Shown: in pieces, positions 7,522 to 17,446 of the stretch
How positions within the stretch are numbered: the first letter of the stretch is position 1
How the letters are laid out: every line of letters begins with the position of its first letter
From: an uncultured Clostridia bacterium
Lineage (GTDB): Bacteria > Bacillota > Clostridia > Christensenellales > UBA3700
NCBI GenBank assembly: GCA_937880755.1
Contig: CALGRX010000005.1
Span: 1-53,711 of the forward strand
Direction of reading: 5' to 3'
Length of the DNA stretch: 53,711 nucleotides
Made by a program: the position numbers and the translations under genes
Notes under the pieces: generated by a model
Databases searched by the model: none
What the model was told of the DNA's origin: nothing
What the model saw: only the letters and a program-made list of their open reading frames with translations

Positions 7522-8910
7522 GTGAACAAGAAAAAATCAATAGTGATTTTATCTATATTTACTGTATTGGTTATCTTGGGCGGTGTATTTGCTTTCGTTT
7601 CTCTCGATAACGGAGAACTCGGCATTTACAACTACAACGCATTTCCTAAGACAATCAAACTCGGTCTTGACCTTAGCGGTGGTGCATACGCCGTATTCGA
7701 CGTGGACCAAAACGCAGTAATCGACACGACCGACGCGGGCGTAGAGCGTAAATGGGCAGACCTCGATAGCGACGAGAGAGATCGTCTTATCGAAGGTACT
7801 CGCTCTAGTCTAGAGAGCTTGTTGGTAGAAAAGGGATACACCGAAGCTCAAGTTACCACTTACGACAATCGTATCAGAGTAGAAGTCCCTGACGTAGACG
7901 ACCCCGACAGAATTTTTGATTTGATAGGTCGTCCTGCTAGTTTGGAATTTAAGAAGTACGAAGGCGAGTATTCTCAAGGTGCGGGTGTGTCTTACGACGA
8001 CCCAATCACAGGTAAAGATATAGCGCAGACGGGCGTAACCTACAACAGCGAAAGCGGTAGTTACGAAGTTGCTCTCAAGTTTACGAGCAAGGGCGCTAAG
8101 AAGTTTGCCGACGCTACCGCAGAAGCAAGTTCTTCCACCTCTAAGCGTATAGGTATCTATATCAACAAAGAAGAGGTAATCGCTCCGCAAGTATCTTCCA
8201 CCATTTCGGGAGGCAACGCTTCTATCTCGGGCAACTACACTTACGAGCAGGCTTACGAATTGGCTGTCAAGATTCAAGCAGGTTCTTTCCCACTCACCCT
8301 CAAGATGAGTGAGTCCAACACCATCACCGCAACCCTCGGCACCAACGCAATCAAAGCCGGCGTCATTGCGGGAATAGTAGGCTTGGCTCTCATTATAATT
8401 TATTTGTGCATAATATATCGTATGATGGGCGTGGTGTCGTCTTTGTCGCTTATCTACTACTCGCTCACTTACGTGTTCCTACTTGCTATATTGCCATGGG
8501 TACAGCTAACCCTTAGCGGTATTGCGGGCGTGCTATTGTCCATAGGTATGGCAGTCGACGCCAACGTAATTATCTTTGAAAGAATTAAAGAAGAGCATAT
8601 GGCGGGTAAGATGATGCGTACCGCGGTCAGCAACGGATTTAAGAGATCTTACGGCGCAATCATCGACGGTAACGTAACGACTATCATAGGCGCTATCGTC
8701 CTTATCGTCGTCGGCGCGGCTTCTATCAAGGGCTTTGGTATAACCTTGCTCGTAGGTATTGTCTTGTCATTGCTTTCTTCCTTGTTCCTCACCAGATTGC
8801 TCCTCAGTTGCATCATGGTATGGTTCAAAGAAGAGGACGCTCCTATGTTTGCACTCAAATCTTACGCAGGCGTTGCTAACGAGTCTACATTGGCAGAGGA
8901 GGTAAAGTAA
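7522..8910 (+). CDS. secD: Protein-export membrane protein SecD
   Basis: 462 residues. SecD with SecF uses the proton or sodium gradient to complete protein export through SecYEG. One N-terminal transmembrane helix is followed by a large extracytoplasmic domain beginning LGLDLSGGAY, then five C-terminal helices with the RND-type GMAVDANVIIFERIKEE motif. The start is the GTG at 7522, with AGGAGG at 7507-7512; an upstream in-frame ATG at 7411 lies before the promoter. The stop is followed after 1 nt by secF. Confidence 0.95.
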   Translation: MNKKKSIVILSIFTVLVILGGVFAFVSLDNGELGIYNYNAFPKTIKLGLDLSGGAYAVFDVDQNAVIDTTDAGVERKWADLDSDERDRLIEGTRSSLESLLVEKGYTEAQVTTYDNRIRVEVPDVDDPDRIFDLIGRPASLEFKKYEGEYSQGAGVSYDDPITGKDIAQTGVTYNSESGSYEVALKFTSKGAKKFADATAEASSSTSKRIGIYINKEEVIAPQVSSTISGGNASISGNYTYEQAYELAVKIQAGSFPLTLKMSESNTITATLGTNAIKAGVIAGIVGLALIIIYLCIIYRMMGVVSSLSLIYYSLTYVFLLAILPWVQLTLSGIAGVLLSIGMAVDANVIIFERIKEEHMAGKMMRTAVSNGFKRSYGAIIDGNVTTIIGAIVLIVVGAASIKGFGITLLVGIVLSLLSSLFLTRLLLSCIMVWFKEEDAPMFALKSYAGVANESTLAEEVK

Positions 8911-8911
8911 T

Positions 8912-10024
8912 ATGAATAAATTGTACGGTACTTCCATCACCAATAAATGGAGAATTTGGGTAATAATTCCTTTTGTAGTTTTGCTTATCGCAATTATAGT
9001 CTTTGCAGGTGTTGCAATTAGTCAAAAAGACTTAAGTCGCGGTATGAATATCGGTATCGACTTTTCTGGCGGTTCGGTTATCACCATAGTGCTTGGAGAA
9101 GGCGAGCTTGGCTCTAACGACGGTTTCAACTCTCATTTGCAAAAGATTGAAAACGTTATCAAGAGCGAAGAGATTGCCACTAAGACGGCAGAATTCGCGG
9201 CTGCCAACGGCATCAATTTGTCTGCAAGCGCTGCTGTAGGTTCTATCAGCTATTCCCAAAAGTCCGACGTGGGCGAGAACATGTCCATCATCGTCAAATA
9301 CGACAACGTATCTAAGACCTTTGACAAGGACAACGCCATCACCAACTACCGCAACGAGCTTATCAAAGAGCAACTTCAAAGTATATATTCCGATGAAAAC
9401 GGCTACGACTCAGTCAAGGTGGATATGAGCTATATCGGTGCAACGGCTTCGGCTAAGCTCATTCAAACGGCGCTCATTTCCTTGCTCGTAACTCTCGTGC
9501 TCATTCTTATATATATTGTTATAAGATTTGAGATTTGGAGTGGCTTGGCGGCTATCATTGCCATTGCGCACGACGTTTTGATGATGGTTTGCTTGACTAT
9601 CATCTTTAGAGTGCAAGTCAACAGTGCCTTTATCGCGGCAATGATTACTATCGTATCCTATTCTATCAACAATACCATCGTCGTATTCGACCGTGTGAGA
9701 GAGAATATGAAAAACGAAAAGACCTTGTCCAAGTCTATGGCTCTCAACAACAACGTAATCGTTGATAAGTCGATTTGGGACACCTTCTCTCGTTCCGTCA
9801 ACACCACGATTACGACTATGATTTCTATCGTAATCTTCGCGATTTTGGGTGCTTCTAGCGTTAGAGAATTTGCGTTGCCTGTTATCTTCGGTCTTATCGC
9901 AGGTTTCTATTCTTCGCTTGTTATAGCACCGTCGCTATACTGTTTGATGAAGAACGCATACGACAAGTCCAAAGTGAACAAAAAGAAGATTACTACCGGC
10001 AAAAAGCAATACGCAGGTATGTAA
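8912..10024 (+). CDS. secF: Protein-export membrane protein SecF
   Basis: 370 residues. The N-terminal helix is followed by GIDFSGGSVI, the SecF signature. The periplasmic-side domain is longer than usual (to about residue 180), and five C-terminal helices carry SINNTIVVFDRVREN. It is preceded by GAGGAGG in the end of secD and followed by a strong terminator. Separate secD and secF genes occur in many Clostridia, unlike the fused form of Bacillus. Confidence 0.95.
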   Translation: MNKLYGTSITNKWRIWVIIPFVVLLIAIIVFAGVAISQKDLSRGMNIGIDFSGGSVITIVLGEGELGSNDGFNSHLQKIENVIKSEEIATKTAEFAAANGINLSASAAVGSISYSQKSDVGENMSIIVKYDNVSKTFDKDNAITNYRNELIKEQLQSIYSDENGYDSVKVDMSYIGATASAKLIQTALISLLVTLVLILIYIVIRFEIWSGLAAIIAIAHDVLMMVCLTIIFRVQVNSAFIAAMITIVSYSINNTIVVFDRVRENMKNEKTLSKSMALNNNVIVDKSIWDTFSRSVNTTITTMISIVIFAILGASSVREFALPVIFGLIAGFYSSLVIAPSLYCLMKNAYDKSKVNKKKITTGKKQYAGM

Positions 10025-10044
10025 CCTGACACAACTAACGAAGA

Positions 10045-10067
10045 GGGTTGCAATGCAACCCTTTTTT
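10045..10067 (+). terminator. Intrinsic terminator after secF
   Basis: GGGTTGC (10045-10051) pairs with GCAACCC (10055-10061), followed by six T residues. Confidence 0.88.
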
Positions 10068-10122
10068 GATAACAAATACCAACAGATAGATTGGATAACG
10101 AAAGCAACCGAATAATTATATT

Positions 10123-12420
10123 ATGATGCACAACGATACGAAGAAGGACGCCATATCGTCGCTAATATCCTCTCGTTTTGGTCTTGACAAGGTAATTGCC
10201 GATGTTTTAGTTAGTCGCAATATCGATACTCTTGACAAGGCCGAGGCTTTTTTGTACCCAAAACAAGTCGATATGACGCCTCTTGACAAGTACGTTGGGC
10301 TAGAGGGTGTGATAGAACGAATTAGACGTGCCATTGACACTCGTGAAAAAGTCGTACTGTACGGCGACTATGACTGTGACGGAATTTGCGGTGTGAGTAT
10401 ATTGTACCTATATCTCCAATCGCGAGGCGTGGACGTTTCGTACTTTTTGCCAAGCAGACATACCCACGGCTACGGCTTAAGCATTGAAGCACTCGAGAAC
10501 ATTGCTGAGCAAAGCTTCCCCGACTTAATCATCACCGTAGACTGTGGCATCTCTTCAAAAAACGAGGTACAATACGCTCAAGAGGTGCTAGGCATCGACG
10601 TGGTTGTTACCGACCACCACGAGCCTATTGTCGAGCTTCCGGAGTGCGATATTTTCAATCCAAAGCTGTCGACAGGCTGTTTTAGAGAGTTGTGCGGCGC
10701 GGGCGTAGCCCTCAGGCTCGTCGAGGCTTTGGCAGGCGTGCAAGAGAGCAAAAAGTACTACGACATTGCCGCTATCGCTACCGTTGCCGATATCGTACCA
10801 CTCGTAGAAGATAACCGTATTATCGTATATTACGGCTTAATGCTCATCAATCGCGGATATCGAAAGGGTATCAAGTTGCTAGTGGATAGGTGCGTAAAAG
10901 GGGCAGTCAAGTCTAGTGATATCGGCTTCAAGATTGCGCCTCGCATCAATAGCGTCGGCAGATTGCAAGACGCCAATCCCGTTGTTGAGTTATTCGTCAG
11001 CAACGATACCTTCGTACTTAACAACCTTGTTGACGAGATAGAAAAGCTCAACGACCTTAGACAAACTATGACCAACGACCTTGCCGAGGCGTGCGACGAT
11101 AGACTGATAGGCTTTGACTTCGAGGACAATCCTATCATAGTATTGTACGATAAATATTGGGACGACGGCATTTTGGGTATAGCAAGCGCAAGATTGGTAA
11201 GTGAGTTCAATCGTCCCGTAATACTTCTTACCAAAAATAAGGACGTCGTCAAGGGCTCGGGCAGAAGCGTCGAAGGCGTCAATATCCTCGATTGCGTGTC
11301 GGCTTGCTCGGATATTTTGCTCAAATTCGGCGGGCACAAGATGGCTTGCGGTCTTTCGCTAAAGGAAGAAAACGTAACGGAATTTATAAGACGTATTAAC
11401 GCCTTTGCTAAAGCGACTATATCAAGCCAAGCTTTTGAGCCAAAGGTTGAGGCATTTTGTCGGCTCGACAGCTTTGACCTAGGGTTTGCCAAGCAACTAG
11501 CCTATCTCGAACCGTACGGAGAGGGCAATAGAGAGGTGACCTTTGCTACCAATCTCGGCAGTTGTGATTTTGTTCCGATTGGCAACGGCGAACACCTAAA
11601 ATTTCGTAAGGACGACTGTGATTTTTTGGCTTTTTCGGCTATTGACAAGTTGAGTTTGCTCAATAGTGACGCCAAGAAAAATATACGGTTTTCTCTATCG
11701 GTCAACGTTTTCAAAAATACCGAAAAACTGCAAGTAAACGTCCTCAACGTCACGTGTAACGACGTGGATTGCGATATGGGAGTTGCCAACTACGTTATGC
11801 GCAGTATGTTCAAGTCCGATAGTCCGATACGCACGAGCAGTATTGATATGACTCGCGCTTTTGATTTGATATCCGATAGTAGCTACGGCACGTGTTATTT
11901 GTGTTACGACTACGATACCCTCAAGTCGATTGACCCAAGAATTTTAGCCAAGTTGAGGGTAAGCAACGGTTTTTGCGATAGCGATTGTCCCTACAATAGA
12001 CTAATCTACAATCCTAATGCCAACGTCAATCTCTCTTATTACAACGATATAGTGTTGCTGGAAAGACCGCTTGGCGACGTTATTACGGCAAATATGAAAA
12101 TATCCAAAGACGCTAGGGTTTGGGTGGTGGACAATGATATAATGTTGAGTCGCTGTCGAGAAAAGTTGCTCGACTACGTAGGTCTTGGCAAGGTATTTAC
12201 CGCCGTCAAAACTCTACTTGCCACCAAGTCGTATAGTGACTATTATGCTTTGTTCCAAAATATCGGCATTGAGGGTGTGACGTGGGAAGAATTTTGCGTT
12301 GCAATAGCTGTTTTTGTAGATTTGGGTATTGTAAAATACGATAATAATGCTATAATTGTTGATAGAGAGGTTAGGACGAAACTTGATTGTAGTAAGCTGT
12401 ATCAAGTTTTGAATAAGTGA
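10123..12420 (+). CDS. recJ: Single-stranded-DNA-specific exonuclease RecJ
   Basis: 765 residues. 5'-3' ssDNA exonuclease of the DHH phosphoesterase superfamily. Motif GDYDCDG lies at 81-87, DHH at 164-166, and the DHHA1 domain with GSGRS and FGGHKMACG follows at ~380-410. The extra ~200 residues at the C-terminus are typical of Firmicutes RecJ. Two adjacent ATGs (10123, 10126) have no ribosome binding site. TTGGAT (10091-10096) with a weak -10 at 10114-10119 would place transcription start at the second ATG. The rel start codon follows the stop after 1 nt. Confidence 0.93.
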   Translation: MMHNDTKKDAISSLISSRFGLDKVIADVLVSRNIDTLDKAEAFLYPKQVDMTPLDKYVGLEGVIERIRRAIDTREKVVLYGDYDCDGICGVSILYLYLQSRGVDVSYFLPSRHTHGYGLSIEALENIAEQSFPDLIITVDCGISSKNEVQYAQEVLGIDVVVTDHHEPIVELPECDIFNPKLSTGCFRELCGAGVALRLVEALAGVQESKKYYDIAAIATVADIVPLVEDNRIIVYYGLMLINRGYRKGIKLLVDRCVKGAVKSSDIGFKIAPRINSVGRLQDANPVVELFVSNDTFVLNNLVDEIEKLNDLRQTMTNDLAEACDDRLIGFDFEDNPIIVLYDKYWDDGILGIASARLVSEFNRPVILLTKNKDVVKGSGRSVEGVNILDCVSACSDILLKFGGHKMACGLSLKEENVTEFIRRINAFAKATISSQAFEPKVEAFCRLDSFDLGFAKQLAYLEPYGEGNREVTFATNLGSCDFVPIGNGEHLKFRKDDCDFLAFSAIDKLSLLNSDAKKNIRFSLSVNVFKNTEKLQVNVLNVTCNDVDCDMGVANYVMRSMFKSDSPIRTSSIDMTRAFDLISDSSYGTCYLCYDYDTLKSIDPRILAKLRVSNGFCDSDCPYNRLIYNPNANVNLSYYNDIVLLERPLGDVITANMKISKDARVWVVDNDIMLSRCREKLLDYVGLGKVFTAVKTLLATKSYSDYYALFQNIGIEGVTWEEFCVAIAVFVDLGIVKYDNNAIIVDREVRTKLDCSKLYQVLNK

Positions 12421-12421
12421 C

Positions 12422-14569
12422 GTGGAAGGACAATTTTTAACTAAAATCAGAGAAAATTATAATGAAGCCAACTACAGTAAGATAGAGAAAGCCTATTATT
12501 TTGCTAAAGTAGCTCATAGCGGTCAAAAGCGTCAATCGGGCGAGGATTATTTTATTCATCCAAGCGCGGTTGCCGAAATTCTCGTTGACCTTGGACTTGA
12601 CACGGACACTATAATTGCCGCGCTATTGCACGACGTCATCGAGGATACCGAGCACTGCGCCGAGGAAATTGACCAAGAATTCGGACACGACGTGGTTATG
12701 CTTGTCAACGGCGTAACTAAACTCAACAAAATCAACTTCAAGTCAAAAGAAGAGGAGCAAGCGGAAAATCTTAGAAGAATGTTCCTCGCTATGTCCAACG
12801 ACATAAGAGTCATCATTATCAAGCTTGCAGACAGATTGCACAATATGCGTACGCTGTCCTTCAAGACGCAAGAGAGTCAAATTCGTATTGCTACCGAGAC
12901 GCTCGACATATACGCGCCTATTGCCGCCAGACTCGGTATATCGGGGCTAAAGGGAGAGCTAGAGGACTTGTGTTTGAGGTATTTGCACCCCGACGACTAT
13001 TATTTTATTGCCGAAAAGGTAGCCCAAAAGAAGATAGAGCGCGAGAGTGACGTAGAAAAGATTTCGCAAGAGCTCAAGGATATGCTTGCCGAATTGGGCA
13101 TCAAGGGCGACGTCAACGGCAGACCAAAGCACTTTTATAGCATTTATCGCAAATTGCAAAAGGGCAAGACCTTTGATCAAATCTACGATCTCGTAGCTTT
13201 GCGTATTATCGTGGACGATATCAAGGATTGTTACGCCGTACTTGGCGCGATACACACCAAATGGCGTCCGCTTCCTGGTAGGTTTAAGGACTACATCTCC
13301 GTACCTAAGGGCAATCTATATCAGTCCTTGCACACCACTGTTTTGACGTCGTACGGCTTTCCTTTCGAGATACAAATTCGTACTCACGAGATGCACAACA
13401 TTGCCGAATACGGTATCGCTGCGCATTGGAAATACAAGCAAGGCAACGTATCGGGCAAAGCCAACACCTTCGACGACAACAAACTTGCTTGGATACGCAA
13501 CGTTATGGAATTGCAAAACGAGGTCAGCGACTCCAAAGAATATCTCGATTCACTCAAAATCGACCTTTACGCCGACCAGGTATTCGTATTTACGCCGGCA
13601 GGCGACGTTTTCAACTTGCCTAACGGCTCGTCGGGCATAGATTTTGCCTATGCAATTCACTCTCAAGTGGGCAACAAATGTACGGGTATCAAAATCAATT
13701 CCCGTATGGTGCCTATTGATACCAAGCTTTCCAACGGCGACGTGGTGGAAGTCATCACTTCCAACAATTCCAAAGGTCCGTCGAGAGATTGGCTAAAGTT
13801 TGTCATCACCCCTAGTGCCAAGAGCAAAATCAAATCTTTCTTCAAGAAGGAAATGAAGGAAGAAAATATCAAAAACGGCAAAGAATTGCTCGAAAAAGAA
13901 GCAAGACACAAGGGCTTTAACATTGCCGATTTGCTTTCTTGCAACGGCTGGAAAGAGGGGCTTTTGCAAAAATATAGCGTTACGGGAATAGACGAAATTA
14001 TCGCTTTGGTTGGCTACGGCGAAATATCGGGCGCGCAACTCGTCAATAGAATGATAGAATTCTACAAAAAAGAGCATCCCGATACCGAAACTCTAGTTGC
14101 CGTCAAGACTCGCAACGTTTCTTCTAAGAAGAAAGACAACGGCATACTAATCAAGGGGTTTTCCGGTATGAAAACTCGCTTTTCGCACTGTTGCACACCG
14201 CTACCGGGTGACAAAATCGTGGGTTACATCTCGCGTAGTCGTGGCGTTACTATTCACAGAGCGGATTGTCCTAATTGCAAGTATTTTGAGCCCGAGCGTA
14301 TTGTAGAAGCCGAGTGGCCGACTACCGTTGACAACAGTTTTGTTGCGTCGATAGAGGTCTACGCCGAGGATAGAATAGGACTACTCATAGACGTAGCGTC
14401 CACTATAAGCGAAATGAAGGTAGCCATTACCAATATCAGTGGCAAAAAAGAAAAAAACGGTATGGGTAGCGTTTCGGTATCGGTAGAAGTATCAAATATC
14501 AAGTTTTTGGAGAGTATAATCAACAAGCTCAAGGGCATCAAGGGCGTCGTTGACGTGGTGAGAGTATAA
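12422..14569 (+). CDS. relA: Bifunctional (p)ppGpp synthetase/hydrolase (RelA/SpoT family)
   Basis: 715 residues, full-length RSH protein controlling the stringent response. The hydrolase HD domain contains HDVIEDT (~75) and an intact downstream HD region. The synthetase domain includes the YSIYRKLQKGKTFDQIYDLVA region. TGS (~390-450, VFTPAGDVFNLP) and a C-terminal ACT domain (~645-715) follow. GTG is the start codon, 1 nt after the recJ stop. The last base of its stop codon is the first base of the dtd ATG. The recJ-rel-dtd order is common in Firmicutes. Confidence 0.95.
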   Translation: MEGQFLTKIRENYNEANYSKIEKAYYFAKVAHSGQKRQSGEDYFIHPSAVAEILVDLGLDTDTIIAALLHDVIEDTEHCAEEIDQEFGHDVVMLVNGVTKLNKINFKSKEEEQAENLRRMFLAMSNDIRVIIIKLADRLHNMRTLSFKTQESQIRIATETLDIYAPIAARLGISGLKGELEDLCLRYLHPDDYYFIAEKVAQKKIERESDVEKISQELKDMLAELGIKGDVNGRPKHFYSIYRKLQKGKTFDQIYDLVALRIIVDDIKDCYAVLGAIHTKWRPLPGRFKDYISVPKGNLYQSLHTTVLTSYGFPFEIQIRTHEMHNIAEYGIAAHWKYKQGNVSGKANTFDDNKLAWIRNVMELQNEVSDSKEYLDSLKIDLYADQVFVFTPAGDVFNLPNGSSGIDFAYAIHSQVGNKCTGIKINSRMVPIDTKLSNGDVVEVITSNNSKGPSRDWLKFVITPSAKSKIKSFFKKEMKEENIKNGKELLEKEARHKGFNIADLLSCNGWKEGLLQKYSVTGIDEIIALVGYGEISGAQLVNRMIEFYKKEHPDTETLVAVKTRNVSSKKKDNGILIKGFSGMKTRFSHCCTPLPGDKIVGYISRSRGVTIHRADCPNCKYFEPERIVEAEWPTTVDNSFVASIEVYAEDRIGLLIDVASTISEMKVAITNISGKKEKNGMGSVSVSVEVSNIKFLESIINKLKGIKGVVDVVRV

Positions 14570-15021
14570 TGAGAGCAATAGTACAGAGGGTAAATAACGC
14601 GACTTTGAGCGTTGACGAACAAGTAGTATCTTCTATAGGCACGGGCTACCTCGTGTTGGTGGGCTACACGCAAGGCGACGACGAAAAAATCGTCAAATAT
14701 ATCGTTGATAGAGTAGTCGGAATGCGTGTTTTTAGGGACGAAAACGGCAAACTCAACAAGACGCTGGCGGACGTCGGCGGAGAAGTGATGGTTGTGTCCA
14801 ATTTTACGCTATACGGAGATTGTTTTTCCAACAGACGCCCCGACTTCAAGAGATCGTTGCATTTTGACGAGGCTTTGCCGTTGTACAATCTCACCGTCGA
14901 CGAGTTTAGAGCCAAGCTTGGCAAGGTTGCTACGGGTGTATTTGGCGAGCATATGCACATTGATATGTCCAATGACGGACCCGTTACTTTGTTATTGGAA
15001 AAGAACGCAAAAAAGGAATAA
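14569..15021 (+). CDS. dtd: D-aminoacyl-tRNA deacylase
   Basis: 150 residues, typical length. Removes D-amino acids (and glycine mischarged on tRNA-Ala) from tRNAs. It starts MRAIVQRV, as the family does, and the NDGPVT motif near the C-terminus is the catalytic/binding segment. It overlaps rel by 1 nt (taATG) and is followed after 2 nt by the metallo-hydrolase gene. Confidence 0.95.
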   Translation: MRAIVQRVNNATLSVDEQVVSSIGTGYLVLVGYTQGDDEKIVKYIVDRVVGMRVFRDENGKLNKTLADVGGEVMVVSNFTLYGDCFSNRRPDFKRSLHFDEALPLYNLTVDEFRAKLGKVATGVFGEHMHIDMSNDGPVTLLLEKNAKKE

Positions 15022-15023
15022 AT

Positions 15024-15677
15024 ATGTCGCTTTCTATCAAGACAATCGTTTGTGGTATATTTGATACCAATACCTACGTCGTCTTTGACGAAAAGAGTAA
15101 GCAAGGCTTTGTCGTGGACCCAAGCGACGGATACGAGGCTATCAAAGACTGCTTGACGGCTAACAACGTCGATTTAGAGGCAGTTTTAGTCACTCACGGA
15201 CACTTTGACCATATCGGCTCGGTTGCCAAACTGCAACAAGACGGCGCTAAGGTGTATATGAGTCGTAACGACGAGAGCAAGATAGCCAATCAAAACAATT
15301 ATCTTGCAACAATGCTCGATATTACGACTCAGCCCTTTGATATCGACGTCTACGTGGAGGACGGGCAACAATTGCCGATAGCAGGCGCTAACGTACTAGT
15401 GTTGGCAACTGCAGGACATAGTAGAGGTGGGGTATGTTATCTATGTGATGACGTAATATATCAAGGCAAGCATTACGATAGGGCAATCTTTTGTGGAGAT
15501 ACTATATTTAGAGATAGTTACGGCAGAACGGATTTTCCCGACGGCGATTTAGCAAAACTTAAAAAATCTATTACCAAAATACTCAACCTTCAAGGCGATA
15601 TTTTGCTCTTGACGGGACACGGCGATAGCACGACAAGTGCGTACGAACGCCAATCTAATCCAATATTTTATGACTAA
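15024..15677 (+). CDS. MBL-fold metallo-hydrolase (glyoxalase II-like)
   Basis: 217 residues. The zinc-binding motif THGHFDH lies at ~57-63, with further ligands in TAGHSRGG (~132), CGDTIF and the C-terminal TGHGDST. Size and motifs fit YcbL/glyoxalase-II-like hydrolases that act on thioesters. The substrate cannot be told from sequence. It follows dtd after 2 nt and overlaps hemZ by 8 nt, the order seen in many Clostridia. Confidence 0.88.
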   Translation: MSLSIKTIVCGIFDTNTYVVFDEKSKQGFVVDPSDGYEAIKDCLTANNVDLEAVLVTHGHFDHIGSVAKLQQDGAKVYMSRNDESKIANQNNYLATMLDITTQPFDIDVYVEDGQQLPIAGANVLVLATAGHSRGGVCYLCDDVIYQGKHYDRAIFCGDTIFRDSYGRTDFPDGDLAKLKKSITKILNLQGDILLLTGHGDSTTSAYERQSNPIFYD

Positions 15678-17118
15678 TATTCGCATCAATTTTACCACCG
15701 ATAGAGAAGAGTTTTTCAACGATTTTATGGAACTTTTGAGGGCTTATTACCCTCACGTCGTCATAGATCAAGAGGGCGACGAGGTAAGACTTACGATCGT
15801 GCAAAGCAATTTCAATATATATCATTGTATAATTGAAGATTATCAAAATCCACAATATTGTTCTAAAAATACCTTTAATTTAGAACAAAATGTCGATTTG
15901 ATACACCAAAAAAGCGAAATCAAGCGCTACTCAAAAATCGCTCTATACAAATATTTACAAGCGAGGACGGGGGTGTCTTTGCCTTACGGCTCGCTTACGG
16001 GCATTAGACCTACTAAGCTTTTTCACGATCTCACTTACCGTGGCGAAGACGCCAAAGAGTATTTTATCGACACTCTCTTAGTCAGTCCTGCCAAAGCCGA
16101 CTTGATTGCTAACGTATGTAGCAATCAACGAGGAGTATATTGCACCGATACCGACAAGGCAGACTTGTTTATCAATATACCGATATGCGTGTCTAGGTGC
16201 GTGTACTGTTCTTTTCTCTCAGCCGAGTTGTCCAAAATATCCAAGTCCGTCGAGCCTTATTGTGACCTATTGCAAAAAGACGTAGAGGACGCGGTAAAGA
16301 TGCTCGGCAAAGCCGGCAAAAAGGTAAGGTCTATATACGTGGGAGGTGGAACACCCACTTCGTTGACTGCGCCGCAGTTGCAAAGAATACTATCGCCTCT
16401 CAAAGGTGCAGAGTGTAGAGAATTTACCGTTGAAGCGGGTAGACCCGACACTATTGACGAGGAAAAATTACAAGTTTTCAAAGATTTTGGAGTAGGCAGA
16501 ATATCCGTCAATCCGCAGACGTTCAATCAAAAAACTCTGGACGAAATTGGTAGAAAACACACCGTTGACGATATATACAAGGTGTATAGAATTGCCAAAA
16601 ATATGGGTTTTGACGTCAATATGGACTTGATTGCCATGCTTCCGAGCGAAACTTACGACGATTTTCGCCGTTCGGTGGATTGCGCTATCGCTCTAAGTCC
16701 CGATAACGTCACAGTACATACTTTGGCAATCAAGCGTGGTTCGTCACTAAAACTCGACGGCTACGACAACAAGAGCGACGCTTCTCTTGCAACAAAAATG
16801 GTAGATTACAGCATTGAGGCTTTGACGAGCCACGGTTACCGACCATACTATATGTACAAGCAAAAGTATATGAGTGGAAACCTAGAAAACATCGGCTATT
16901 GTAAGGTTGGCAAAGAGTGTATATACAATATCGACATAATGGAAGAAACTCACGACGTCGTAGCATGCGGTGCGGGTGGAATATCCAAAGCCGTTTTCCT
17001 TGACGAAAAGCGTCTGGAAAGGCTAGCCAACCCAAAGGGGTTAGACGTGTATCTTGAGCGCGGAGAGGACAATATGCTCAAGAGAAGGGAGTTTTTTGAA
17101 GAAAAATTCTCTCGCTAA
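15670..17118 (+). CDS. hemZ: HemZ-type radical SAM coproporphyrinogen oxidase-like protein
   Basis: 482 residues. The HemN-like radical SAM core has cluster cysteines C173, C177 and C180 (CVSRCVYC), followed by YVGGGTPTSL. An N-terminal domain of ~160 residues is characteristic of HemZ rather than HemN. HemZ is thought to act on coproporphyrinogen III without oxygen, but many family members lack proven activity and no other heme gene is nearby. The start at 15670, inside the end of the upstream gene, gives the normal N-terminus. Confidence 0.88.
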   Translation: MTNIRINFTTDREEFFNDFMELLRAYYPHVVIDQEGDEVRLTIVQSNFNIYHCIIEDYQNPQYCSKNTFNLEQNVDLIHQKSEIKRYSKIALYKYLQARTGVSLPYGSLTGIRPTKLFHDLTYRGEDAKEYFIDTLLVSPAKADLIANVCSNQRGVYCTDTDKADLFINIPICVSRCVYCSFLSAELSKISKSVEPYCDLLQKDVEDAVKMLGKAGKKVRSIYVGGGTPTSLTAPQLQRILSPLKGAECREFTVEAGRPDTIDEEKLQVFKDFGVGRISVNPQTFNQKTLDEIGRKHTVDDIYKVYRIAKNMGFDVNMDLIAMLPSETYDDFRRSVDCAIALSPDNVTVHTLAIKRGSSLKLDGYDNKSDASLATKMVDYSIEALTSHGYRPYYMYKQKYMSGNLENIGYCKVGKECIYNIDIMEETHDVVACGAGGISKAVFLDEKRLERLANPKGLDVYLERGEDNMLKRREFFEEKFSR

Positions 17119-17258
17119 ACTCAAGTCGCATACTCGAGCTTAGTTGCATCAATTAGCTTGACTTAGCAAAAAATAACTCGGCAAGGCTTGCTTTTATAGA
17201 TATCGCAATTCGGCGTGTCGACGGATAGCGCTTTTGCTACTTCAACGGCTTTACGCTC

Positions 17259-17298
17259 AAATAATTCGGTATCAAATCTAAATAATACGGTATCAAAT
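17259..17298 (+). repeat. Tandem 19-bp direct repeat
   Basis: Copies at 17259-17277 and 17280-17298 of AAATAATTCGGTATCAAAT differ at one position (T/A) and recur with a 21-bp period, two helical turns. Confidence 0.8.
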
Positions 17299-17338
17299 TT
17301 TAGGTATAGATATTTATTAATAAATGCCTTTCAAACAG

Positions 17339-17367
17339 TTGCCAAGAATTTTTTATTGTGTTAATAT
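17339..17367 (+). promoter_or_regulatory. rpsO promoter with extended -10
   Basis: TTGCCA (17339-17344), 17-nt spacer, TAATAT (17362-17367) preceded by TGT, an extended -10 element. Confidence 0.65.
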
Positions 17368-17446
17368 ACTACCGTACCCTTTGCGAGGTTTAACAATTTT
17401 CCTATGTTATGCTTGGTTTAGGGCAAATAAACTCAAGGAGTCAAAT

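Larger units (their letters stand above)
17119..17446 (+). other. 328-nt intergenic region before rpsO
   Basis: No plausible gene. It contains a nearly perfect 19-bp tandem repeat (17259-17298), the rpsO promoter (17339-17367), and a ~70-nt rpsO leader. S15 leaders in other bacteria are autoregulatory, but I see no structure here that proves this. No convincing terminator for hemZ was found. Confidence 0.6.

Noticed and set aside
17119..17170. Terminator after hemZ
   Set aside because: GCTAA/TTAGC half-stems are interrupted and followed by A residues, not T residues.
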